Shown piece after piece: positions 33,272 through 40,218 of a stretch of DNA of 64,000 nt; within the stretch, counting starts at the first letter, position 1, and each line of letters starts with the position of its first letter. A program made the translations under genes and the position numbers. The notes beneath the pieces are model-generated. The model made no database searches, had not been told where the DNA came from, and was given only the letters and a program-made list of their open reading frames with translations. The DNA comes from Scatomonas sp963928055 (lineage in GTDB: Bacteria > Bacillota > Clostridia > Lachnospirales > Lachnospiraceae): assembly GCA_963928055.1 (NCBI GenBank), contig CAWVDN010000001.1, positions 62,001-126,000 of the forward strand, given 5' to 3'.

Positions 33272-34654
33272 ATGGCAAATAAAGAGATCCCATATAAAAT
33301 TTATCTGGAAGAAAGCGAACTGCCCCGCCGGTGGTATAACGTCCGGGCGGATATGAAGAACAAACCGGCGCCCCTGCTGAATCCGGCTACTTTCCAGCCC
33401 ATGACGGCGGAGGAACTGGAACCGGTCTTCTGCCGGGAACTGGTGCAGCAGGAACTGAACGACACAGATCCCTGGATCGATATTCCGGAGGAAATTGTCA
33501 ACTTTTATAAAATGTACCGTCCCTCTCCCCTGGTACGGGCCTACTGCCTGGAGAAAAAACTGGGAACCCCGGCTAAAATCTATTACAAATTTGAAGGAAA
33601 TAACACCAGCGGCAGCCACAAGCTGAATTCCGCCATAGCCCAGGCATACTACGCCAAGAAACAGGGGCTGAAGGGCGTGACTACAGAGACGGGAGCGGGC
33701 CAGTGGGGCACCGCCCTTTCCATGGCCTGCGCCTACTTTGATCTGGACTGCAGAGTCTATATGGTAAAAGTCTCTTATGAGCAGAAGCCCTTCCGCCGGG
33801 AAGTCATGCGGACCTACGGGGCCACGGTGACGCCTTCTCCCTCGGACACCACAGAGGTAGGAAGAAAGATCCTGGCGGAGCATCCGGGAACCAGCGGCAG
33901 CCTGGGCTGCGCTATCAGCGAAGCGGTGGAGGCCGCTACCAGCCAGGAGGGCTACCGTTACGTGCTGGGCAGCGTTCTGAACCAGGTGCTGCTGCATCAG
34001 ACGGTGATCGGACTGGAGACCAAGACCGCCATGGATAAATACGGGATCAAGCCGGATATCATCATCGGCTGCGCCGGCGGCGGTTCCAACCTGGGCGGGC
34101 TGATCTCACCTTTCATGGGAGAGAAGCTGAGAGGCGAGGCGGATTATCAGATCATCGCTGTGGAGCCGGCTTCCTGCCCCAGCTTTACCAGAGGGAAATT
34201 CGCTTACGATTTCTGCGACACCGGAAAGATCTGCCCCCTGGCAAAAATGTATACCCTGGGCAGCGGCTTCATTCCCTCCGCCAACCATGCGGGAGGCCTC
34301 CGGTATCACGGCATGAGCTCCACCCTGTCCCAGCTCTATGACGACGGGCTCATGGAGGCCAGATCGGTAGAGCAGACATCTGTCTTCCAGGCCGCGGAGC
34401 AGTTCGCCAGAGTGGAAGGGATCCTTCCCGCTCCGGAGAGCAGCCACGCCATCCGGGTGGCCATTGACGAGGCTCTGAAATGCAAGGAGACAGGAGAGGA
34501 GAAGACGATCCTCTTCGGACTTACAGGAACCGGATATTTTGATATGACTGCCTACGAAAAATACAATAATGGGGAAATGAGCGATTACATTCCCACAGAC
34601 AAGGATCTGGAAGCGGGCTTTGCCGGACTGCCCAAAATGCCGGAAAACCTTTAA
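33272..34654 (+). CDS. trpB2: Tryptophan synthase beta-like PLP enzyme, TrpB2 type
   Basis: A 460-residue PLP enzyme. The Schiff-base lysine is in NNTSGSHKLNSA, and the phosphate-binding glycine loop is GCAGGGSNLGG. The extended N-terminal region and motifs such as YRPSPLVRA and ETGAGQWGTAL mark the TrpB2 branch, which joins serine and indole but does not pair well with the TrpA subunit. ATG 33272 has AAAGGAG upstream. There are no other trp genes nearby, so it is an orphan with its own promoter and terminator; indole salvage or a serine deaminase side role is possible (inference). Confidence 0.9.
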   Translation: MANKEIPYKIYLEESELPRRWYNVRADMKNKPAPLLNPATFQPMTAEELEPVFCRELVQQELNDTDPWIDIPEEIVNFYKMYRPSPLVRAYCLEKKLGTPAKIYYKFEGNNTSGSHKLNSAIAQAYYAKKQGLKGVTTETGAGQWGTALSMACAYFDLDCRVYMVKVSYEQKPFRREVMRTYGATVTPSPSDTTEVGRKILAEHPGTSGSLGCAISEAVEAATSQEGYRYVLGSVLNQVLLHQTVIGLETKTAMDKYGIKPDIIIGCAGGGSNLGGLISPFMGEKLRGEADYQIIAVEPASCPSFTRGKFAYDFCDTGKICPLAKMYTLGSGFIPSANHAGGLRYHGMSSTLSQLYDDGLMEARSVEQTSVFQAAEQFARVEGILPAPESSHAIRVAIDEALKCKETGEEKTILFGLTGTGYFDMTAYEKYNNGEMSDYIPTDKDLEAGFAGLPKMPENL

Positions 34655-34690
34655 AGGATCAAGAAAAACAGAATCTTCCAGAGAGAACAG

Positions 34691-34731
34691 GCGCTGTCTC
34701 CTGAGCGGAAGCTCATGGGGCAGCGCTTTTT
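34691..34731 (+). terminator. Terminator of trpB2
   Basis: GCGCTGTCTCCTGAGC (34691-34706) pairs with GCTCATGGGGCAGCGC (34711-34726) around a GGAA loop, followed by T5. Confidence 0.85.
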
Positions 34732-34817
34732 GCGGGAGGGCTTCTGGCGGTAAACGATAGGGGAAGAAAGTACGGCAGAAAGGAATTGATCCGCAAAGCA
34801 TGGTCCGTAAATGTTTA

Positions 34818-34846
34818 TTGACATACAATATTATAAATTATATAAT
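34818..34846 (+). promoter_or_regulatory. Consensus sigma-A promoter of padR with overlapping AT-rich operator
   Basis: TTGACA (34818-34823), a 17-base spacer and TATAAT (34841-34846) match the consensus perfectly. The 20 bases 34827-34846, covering the spacer and -10, recur with one mismatch at 36008-36027, which suggests a shared operator, probably for PadR. Confidence 0.8.
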
Positions 34847-34960
34847 GTTATAAAGAGCAAGAACCGGATGTTCCTGCCGGCATCACGGATCCGAAGCGGT
34901 GAGGACGGGCTTCCGGTGATCATTATTATTTTGTGTACACTTACAGGGAAAGGTAAACTC

Positions 34961-35317
34961 ATGGAATTGATCAGTCGTTACAAAAAAGGATTAACAGATA
35001 TGCTGATCCTGAAATTATTGACGGAAGGAGATGATTATCCTTATCAGCTTGCGCAGAGGATCAGAGAGTGCTCTGATGGGAAAATTGTCATTAAGGAATT
35101 TGCGCTTTATCCAATTTTATACCGCATGGAAGAAAAAGGATTTCTTACCTCTTACGGGCAGAAGCACGGGCGCATGGAACGGGTGTATTTTCACGTCCAG
35201 GAGGCCGGAAGGGAAGAACTGAAGGAGCTTGTGCAGGCATACGAAGAGGTAAAGCGGGGAATAGAAAAAATCCTGTACGAACCCATCGGAGAAGAGAAAG
35301 TGATCAGAGAGGCATAA
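34961..35317 (+). CDS. PadR-family transcriptional regulator
   Basis: A 118-residue winged-helix repressor. The N-terminus KGLTDMLILKLLTEGDDYPY, ALYPILYRMEEKGFLTS and the C-terminal helix (EAGREELKELVQAYEEVKRG) are standard PadR features. ATG 34961 is chosen because AAAGG precedes it and the longer upstream frame is not PadR-like. It is followed after one base by a DUF6120-type gene; PadR genes are often coupled to such small membrane proteins. It probably represses its own very strong promoter through the AT-rich repeat. Confidence 0.88.
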   Translation: MELISRYKKGLTDMLILKLLTEGDDYPYQLAQRIRECSDGKIVIKEFALYPILYRMEEKGFLTSYGQKHGRMERVYFHVQEAGREELKELVQAYEEVKRGIEKILYEPIGEEKVIREA

Positions 35318-35318
35318 A

Positions 35319-35729
35319 ATGGTTCTGAAAAATAAAGAGGCCAAAAAATATTACGAAATTCTGAAAGCCATTTTTCCGAAGACTACATATATGGAAGAGA
35401 AGTTTCTGAGGGATATGCAGAGAAGCATAGCGGAATTCTGTTTGGAATATCCGACCTGCACCTATGAAATGATTTCAGAAGAATTTGGAACCCCCCAGGA
35501 AGTGCTTTTGGGATACCTGGATGCCCAGGATGAAAATATGACTATCCATAAACTTCAAAGGCTGAAAATAAAAAAATGGATCGGAATCACTATAATTGCA
35601 GCAGGTCTGCTTTGCGTCATTATATACAGTATCGTTTATTGGGATATTTGGCATGAGTTAAAAAATAGTATGCCTACTAGAATTAAAACAAATATTTATA
35701 CGGAGGGGACTTATGAGAAGGAAACATAA
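35319..35729 (+). CDS. DUF6120-like membrane protein coupled to PadR
   Basis: A 136-residue protein with a soluble helical N-terminal half (KNKEAKKYYEILKAIFPKTT; CTYEMISEEFGTPQEVLLGY) that resembles the HAAS/DUF1700-type domains found next to PadR genes, and one helix (WIGITIIAAGLLCVIIYSIV). I believe this is the DUF6120 family. Its start lies one base after the padR stop, so translation is coupled. Base composition becomes AT-rich from here on, unlike the flanking chromosome. Confidence 0.75.
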   Translation: MVLKNKEAKKYYEILKAIFPKTTYMEEKFLRDMQRSIAEFCLEYPTCTYEMISEEFGTPQEVLLGYLDAQDENMTIHKLQRLKIKKWIGITIIAAGLLCVIIYSIVYWDIWHELKNSMPTRIKTNIYTEGTYEKET

Positions 35730-35933
35730 AACATTAATATCCATAATGCTGATGTCATCCATATTGCTTATAGGAATGCCGGTATATGCATCTGAGACCG
35801 GAAATATAGAGATTGTCAGCAATCAGGTGGAATTGGATCAGCTACGGCGCGCATGCACAAAGGCGGGATGAGCTTTAACCCAATAACGGAAACAGTGGTG
35901 TTGTCATGTGATAAAAATGGAAATTTGTCATAA
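35713..35933 (+). pseudogene. Frameshifted small exported protein
   Basis: An ATG at 35713 with GGAGGGG upstream opens a 52-residue frame to TGA 35869-35871. It starts with a signal-peptide-like sequence (RRKHKTLISIMLMSSILLIG, then MPVYASE). Just before the stop the coding sense continues in another frame (from ATG 35853, KGGMSFNPITETVVLSCDKN, then GNLS) to TAA 35931-35933. A single-base change near 35850 would join them into one protein of about 73 residues. It overlaps the end of the DUF6120 gene and precedes a terminator. Function unknown; a small secreted peptide of the PadR operon. Confidence 0.5.
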
Positions 35934-35943
35934 TACTATTTTG

Positions 35944-35969
35944 AAGAGCGGTGTAATATCGCTCTTTTT
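35944..35969 (+). terminator. Terminator of the PadR operon
   Basis: AAGAGCG (35944-35950) pairs with CGCTCTT (35960-35966), followed by a T-rich run TTTTTATTATT. Confidence 0.75.
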
Positions 35970-35980
35970 ATTATTGTATA

Positions 35981-36027
35981 TTGACAAATAATAATATTAT
36001 TGATTATAATATTATAAAATATATAAT
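35981..36027 (+). promoter_or_regulatory. Second copy of the PadR-type promoter/operator
   Basis: The 20 bases at 36008-36027 match 34827-34846 at 19 positions, and the flank TTATTGA is shared too. Possible promoters are TTGATT (36000-36005) with TATAAT (36022-36027), spacer 16, or TTGACA (35981-35986) with TATAAT (36005-36010), spacer 18. It would drive the broken gene that follows. Confidence 0.65.
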
Positions 36028-36103
36028 AATAGGTGGCGATATCCGTTGAAGTAATAAATCATGTTTTGGAGCAAATAAAAATATATAATAGGATGTGATT
36101 CCA

Positions 36104-36667
36104 ATGCAGAATGAAAATCATATAGATGTGGTAAAGAAATTCAAAAGTGATTAATATGAGAAAAAGCAAATTGAGCAGATATTGGATCATACAAGAGAGG
36201 ATATGCCTATGCACAAAATATTCTCAAAATTCCATATAAAAATTATCTTGTTATGTGGATTGATTGCTGGACTGGTCATTATTTGTATTTCCGTCGGGCT
36301 TTACCTTAAACCTAAATCTATTATAAAAAACAGTAATACGTGTAGGATTAAGGAGATTAGATACAAAAATAACAGTTTCCGCGGAGAAGATATAGAAATA
36401 TGTAGTCAGCAAATTATATCTGTATTATCGCAATACAAATGTAAACCGTCTTTTCAAAAAATGAGACCTTATTCTAGTAATGATATAGTTGTTAGCATTG
36501 ATACAAGAGATATGGCGAATGGAAAATTATGGAATATTCTTTTAGGTGATATTAATTTATGTTACGAATACGCTGACAGCTATATCTGTAATATTATAGA
36601 TGCTGATAAATTACTAGAAGAAATTGAGAAAATCATAGCGAACAATTTGCCCGTTCCCCAAAATTAA
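36104..36667 (+). pseudogene. Membrane protein gene with early in-frame stop
   Basis: ATG 36104, with AGGATG upstream, opens a frame that meets TAA at 36152-36154 after 16 codons and continues in the same frame to 36667. Read through, it would be about 187 residues: a charged N-terminus, a helix (IKIILLCGLIAGLVIICISV) and an extracellular region with several cysteines. Restart at TTG 36182 or at one of the ATGs at 36203-36212 could still give a protein of about 150 residues. The gene follows the second PadR-type promoter, so it is likely part of the same regulon. No family recognised. AT-rich, unlike most of the window. Confidence 0.55.
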
Positions 36668-36741
36668 CTTTCAGATGAAGGTGGGCTAAATGCTATTTTA
36701 AATTGTATATCTGTATAGCCTAAGCGAAAGGAGTGTTGTAA

Positions 36742-36849
36742 CAGACATATTATACGAAGTATGTGGTACGTGTATACAAAAATTCCGACTATACAGGGCA
36801 AATTGCTCCAACCCAAGAGTATGTTTATGAGGGCTTAAGCCCATTATAA
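36742..36849 (+). pseudogene. C-terminal remnant of a lost gene
   Basis: A frame open only between a TAA at 36739-36741 and a TAA at 36847-36849 reads QTYYTKYVVRVYKNSDYTGQ then IAPTQEYVYEGLSPL. It has the texture of a real protein tail but no start codon, so it is probably what remains of a secreted protein. The rest of the 36668-36916 gap shows nothing else clear. Confidence 0.35.
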
Positions 36850-36916
36850 AAGAAAATGAAGAGGAAAATTAATTCAAAACTATTTTTTTCGATGTGGTTT
36901 TTTTCTCACGGTTATT

Positions 36917-37195
36917 TTGTGTATATATTCCGAATTCCAAAAAGAAGTCCCTCGCATCGCAAAAGATATTTTAATTGGATTCCTAACCGTGGAACTAATT
37001 ATAGAAGGCTTTGAAAGATATCATGCATCAAAACTAAACTATGCAATAGCGATAATTCCTGCATGCTATGAAATAAGTTATCCATTCTTGCCGCATAATA
37101 AGCTCACGTTTATTGTTTTTGTCATCTGTACAGTATGGATTGTCGGAATGGTTGCATATGCAAGATATATAAACTGGAATCCTAAAAAGGATTAG
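36917..37195 (+). CDS. Possible small membrane protein (uncertain)
   Basis: An open frame of 92 codons from TTG 36917 with about three hydrophobic stretches (IAKDILIGFLTVELIIEGF; YAIAIIPACYEISYPFL; LTFIVFVICTVWIVGMVAYA). There is no clear ribosome site at its start, and it lies in the decaying AT-rich segment, so it may be the end of a longer lost gene. No family recognised. Confidence 0.4.
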   Translation: MCIYSEFQKEVPRIAKDILIGFLTVELIIEGFERYHASKLNYAIAIIPACYEISYPFLPHNKLTFIVFVICTVWIVGMVAYARYINWNPKKD

Positions 37196-37321
37196 GTGCG
37201 GTTGCATAGATTGGGAACTTTATATGGTTGGATAAATGAATAAAAAGTAATGGTCATTGCACTTTGATTGTGTAGTGGCCATTTTAGAACGGATAAATAA
37301 AAAAGGCAATCAAAGGTACTC

Positions 37322-37370
37322 AAAAAAATCAGGGCTTCCGGCATCTGTAAAACGCCGAAAGCCCTTGATT
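37322..37370 (-). terminator. Terminator of the tRNA-Pro transcript
   Basis: AATCAGGGCTTCCGGC (37327-37342) pairs with GCCGAAAGCCCTTGATT (37354-37370), with one mismatch/bulge. On the minus strand it is followed by T7. Confidence 0.8.
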
Positions 37371-37382
37371 TAAAAAGAAAAA

Positions 37383-37457
37383 TCGGGGTAACAGGATTCG
37401 AACCTGCGACCTCACGGCCCCCAGCCGTGCGCTCTAGCCAAACTGAGCCATACCCCG
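37383..37457 (-). tRNA. tRNA-Pro (anticodon GGG)
   Basis: The minus strand folds as a 75-base tRNA: acceptor CGGGGTA with TACCCCG, anticodon stem CACGG/CCGTG around the loop CTGGGGG (anticodon GGG, reading CCC and CCU), T-arm loop GGTTCGAATCC, and discriminator A. No CCA is encoded. A good promoter lies upstream and a terminator downstream, so it is a single-gene unit. Confidence 0.93.
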
Positions 37458-37475
37458 AAGCACTCAACAAAAAGG

Positions 37476-37504
37476 ATTATACAACACAGACTGCGAATTG
37501 TAAA
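37476..37504 (-). promoter_or_regulatory. Promoter of tRNA-Pro
   Basis: On the minus strand TTTACA (37499-37504) and TATAAT (37476-37481) are 17 bases apart, ending 19 bases before the tRNA 5' end. Confidence 0.75.
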
Positions 37505-37754
37505 GAGTTTTTTTTACATTTCCGACAAAAGTTTTCCAAAGGGATTTCCGCCCCTGCCAGGAACAGCTCTGCCGGCCCCCTGTTCCGGCGGTTTCTGTCG
37601 AAAGAACGGGAATTTATTGCAAACTTTTTACAAAATTCATAATTTGCTAATGAATTTCCGGATAAAATATGATATGATAGGGAACAGCAACAGAGTACCG
37701 TGCTAAAGTGAGGGGAGCGGCACGAGAATACAGACGCAGTAAAGGGGTAGCAAA

Positions 37755-38372
37755 GTGAAACTGAAAACGTATTGCAGACTTTTCAGGGAACAGAGGGAAG
37801 ATCTGTACAGGATCGCTTATTTTTACCTGGGTGAGGAAGAGCCGGCGCTGGAGGCGGTCCGGAACGCGGCCTGCCACTGTTACGGGCTGGCCGATTCCGC
37901 GGAGGACGCCCGTTCCTTTAAACTGCAGATGACCAGGGGAATGCTGGCGGAAAGCACCATCAACCAGAATCCCAACCGTTATCTGACGGCGCTGTATCTC
38001 CGGCATATGCAGCAGATGGATATCCCGGAGATCGCCTACGCCATGGATATCCCGGAGGGATCGGTAAAAGCTTACCTGGACCGCGCCAAATCCAGTATGC
38101 GCCAGGATACGGCGGGGATCGGCAGCGAAGTCCGAAGGGTCACGGCGATCCGCATCTCGCCCAGGCTTCCCGAAGCAGTGGAAGAAGGGTTTGAACAACT
38201 GGCCAGCCGGGAGCAGAGCGCTTCCCGAAGGAAACTGGCGCGCCGGTGCTTTGCGGGCACCGGGCTGGTGATCCTGGCGGCCCTGGTGGGTTTCGGGATT
38301 TACTTCGGTCTGGAACGGGAACAGCAGGAGAGCCCGGATCAGGCGCTGGTGGACATGGAAACAGACCGCTGA
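37755..38372 (+). CDS. Membrane-tethered ECF-like sigma factor
   Basis: A 205-residue protein from GTG 37755 with AAAGGGG 7 bases upstream. The N-terminal part (REDLYRIAYFYLGEEEPALE) resembles sigma region 2 and residues 76-112 are a sigma region 4 helix-turn-helix (IPEIAYAMDIPEGSVKAYLD). Unlike standard ECF factors it continues with a linker, one membrane helix (about 166-185, FAGTGLVILAALVGFGIYFG) and a short external tail. No separate anti-sigma gene is adjacent. Region 2 is short and lacks a clear -10-recognition helix, so it may be a degenerate sigma that acts differently. The upstream 300-base gap holds the tRNA promoter and no other gene. Confidence 0.75.
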   Translation: MKLKTYCRLFREQREDLYRIAYFYLGEEEPALEAVRNAACHCYGLADSAEDARSFKLQMTRGMLAESTINQNPNRYLTALYLRHMQQMDIPEIAYAMDIPEGSVKAYLDRAKSSMRQDTAGIGSEVRRVTAIRISPRLPEAVEEGFEQLASREQSASRRKLARRCFAGTGLVILAALVGFGIYFGLEREQQESPDQALVDMETDR

Positions 38373-38445
38373 ACGGTAAAGGCAGAAAAACAGATCCCGG
38401 AGGGGAAGATCACAGGAGATGATCTCCCTTCCCGGGATCTGTTTT

Positions 38446-40218
38446 TTATGCGGGGGCAAACTGGCTGTTGTACAGTTCCGCGTAGAATCCGCCTTTTTTC
38501 AGAAGGGTTTCGTGGTCGCCCTGTTCCAGAATGTGGCCGTCCTTCATGACCAGGATCACGTCCGCCTCCCGGATAGTGGAGAGCCGGTGGGCAACGATAA
38601 AGCTGGTCCGGCCCTGCATCATCCTGGCAAAAGCTTTCTGGATGCGGATCTCCGTCATGGTATCGATGGAAGAGGTGGCCTCGTCCAGGATCAGCATCGG
38701 GGGGAGCCGCAGCATGACCCGGGCAATGCACAGCAGCTGTTTCTGTCCCTGGGAAAGGCTGCCGCCGTCCTCGCCGATGACGGTATCGTACCCCTGGGGC
38801 ATCCGCATGATAAAGCTGTGGGCGTGGGCTTCCTTGGCCGCCCGGATCATATCCTCCTCCGTGGCATCCGGGCAGCCGTAGGTGATGTTCTCCCGGATCG
38901 TGGCGGATTTCAGCCAGGTTTCCTGGAGGACCATGCCGTAGTTGGCCCGGAGGCTTTCTCTGCTGACCTTACGGATGTCCTGTCCCTCCACCCGTATGGC
39001 GCCGCTGTCCGTATCGTAAAACCGCATCAGCAGATTGATGAGGGTGGTCTTGCCGCAGCCGGTGGGTCCTACGATGGCGATGCGCTGGCCGGGCTTTACC
39101 TGCAGGTTGAAATCTTCAATGAGTTTTTTCTCCGGTGTATAGGAGAAAAATACGTGTTCCAGATCCACTTGCCCCTGCACATGTTCCAGGGCGGCGCCCT
39201 CCCGGTCGTCGGAGAGAGCTTCCTGATCCAGCAGTTCATAGATCCGGCCGGCGGAGGCAAGAGAATTCTGGAACTCCGTGATCACGCCGGTGATCTCGTT
39301 AAAAGGCTTGGTATACTGGTTGGTGTAGGAGAGGAAGCTGGAAAGCTGTCCTACGGTCAGGCCGCCGCCGATAACCGTAAAGCAGCCGGCCAGCGCCACC
39401 CCCGCGTAGATGGTGGAATACATAAAACGGGTGGCGGGATTGGTCAGGGAGGAGAAGAAGGTGGCCCGCATGCTGTAGCCGGCCAGCCGCTGGTTGATCT
39501 CCTGGAATTCCTTCTGGGCTTCCTCCTGGTGGTCAAAAGCGATGACGGTTTTCAGGCTGCCCAGCATCTCATCTGTCAGGGCGGTCAGCTCTCCCCGGGT
39601 CTCTGACTGCTTCTGGAACATAGAGAAGGTGCGTTTGGAAATAAATCCCGCGATCAGGAAGGAGAGGGGGCTTAAGACCACCACCACCAGCGTGATCAGC
39701 GGATGAATGGACAGCATGAAAAGAATGGTGCCCGCAATGGTCACCACGCCGGTGAACAGCTGGGTAAAGCCCATGAGCAGGCCGTCGGAAAACTGCTCGA
39801 TATCCGTGATGACCCGGCTGATCAGATCCCCGGAGGGATGGGAGTCTATGAAGGACAGGGGCAGCTTTTCCAGGTGGCAGAAAGTCCGCACCCGCAGATC
39901 CCGCACCACCTGATACGTGATCTTGTTGTTGATATGGTTCATGAGCCACTGGGATACGGCGGTGAGCAGGATGCAGATCAGGATGCTGCGGATGATCCGC
40001 AAAAGTCCCGTAAAGTCCACCAGCCCTTTATCCACGATCAGGTCCACGGCCTGTCCGGTGAGGATGGGGATATACAGGGTCAGCACTACCGACACCACGG
40101 CCAGCAGCAGGGAGAGGAGGATCAGCAGCCGGTAAGGCTTCAGGCTCCTGAGGATCCGGCCCAGTATGGCTTTCGTATTCATAGAATCTTTTTTTTCAGT
40201 CTTCTGTTTCCCGGACAT
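38446..40218 (-). CDS. ABC exporter half-transporter (second subunit of pair)
   Basis: A 590-residue type IV exporter with an N-terminal six-helix domain (from PYRLLILLSLLLAVVSVVL) and a C-terminal ATPase. Walker A is GPTGCGKTT, the signature LSQGQKQL is degenerate at the first Gly, Walker B is MLILDEAT with the catalytic Glu, and the H-loop is VAHRLST. Its partner carries the opposite pattern, so together they form one consensus and one degenerate ATP site, as in EfrCD/TM287-288/BmrCD-type drug exporters. The start lies inside the end of the partner gene (overlap 40196-40218). Confidence 0.92.
   Translation of the reverse strand: MSGKQKTEKKDSMNTKAILGRILRSLKPYRLLILLSLLLAVVSVVLTLYIPILTGQAVDLIVDKGLVDFTGLLRIIRSILICILLTAVSQWLMNHINNKITYQVVRDLRVRTFCHLEKLPLSFIDSHPSGDLISRVITDIEQFSDGLLMGFTQLFTGVVTIAGTILFMLSIHPLITLVVVVLSPLSFLIAGFISKRTFSMFQKQSETRGELTALTDEMLGSLKTVIAFDHQEEAQKEFQEINQRLAGYSMRATFFSSLTNPATRFMYSTIYAGVALAGCFTVIGGGLTVGQLSSFLSYTNQYTKPFNEITGVITEFQNSLASAGRIYELLDQEALSDDREGAALEHVQGQVDLEHVFFSYTPEKKLIEDFNLQVKPGQRIAIVGPTGCGKTTLINLLMRFYDTDSGAIRVEGQDIRKVSRESLRANYGMVLQETWLKSATIRENITYGCPDATEEDMIRAAKEAHAHSFIMRMPQGYDTVIGEDGGSLSQGQKQLLCIARVMLRLPPMLILDEATSSIDTMTEIRIQKAFARMMQGRTSFIVAHRLSTIREADVILVMKDGHILEQGDHETLLKKGGFYAELYNSQFAPA

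Larger units (their letters stand above)
35319..37380. other. AT-rich segment with decaying genes
   Basis: From the DUF6120 gene to the tRNA, the sequence is visibly richer in A and T than both flanks, and four of the five reading frames after DUF6120 are broken, truncated or lack a start. It ends beside a tRNA gene. This pattern fits an acquired and degrading segment. I saw no integrase, no attachment-site duplication and no insertion-sequence ends. Confidence 0.55.

Noticed and set aside
37300..37460. Integration site of a mobile element at tRNA-Pro
   Set aside because: The adjacent AT-rich segment is suggestive, but I found no integrase and no duplicated tRNA end in the island.
37192..37470. 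Minus-strand frame with LERTAGGREVAGSNPVTPIF
   Set aside because: This is the tRNA-Pro gene translated as protein, a well-known false ORF type.
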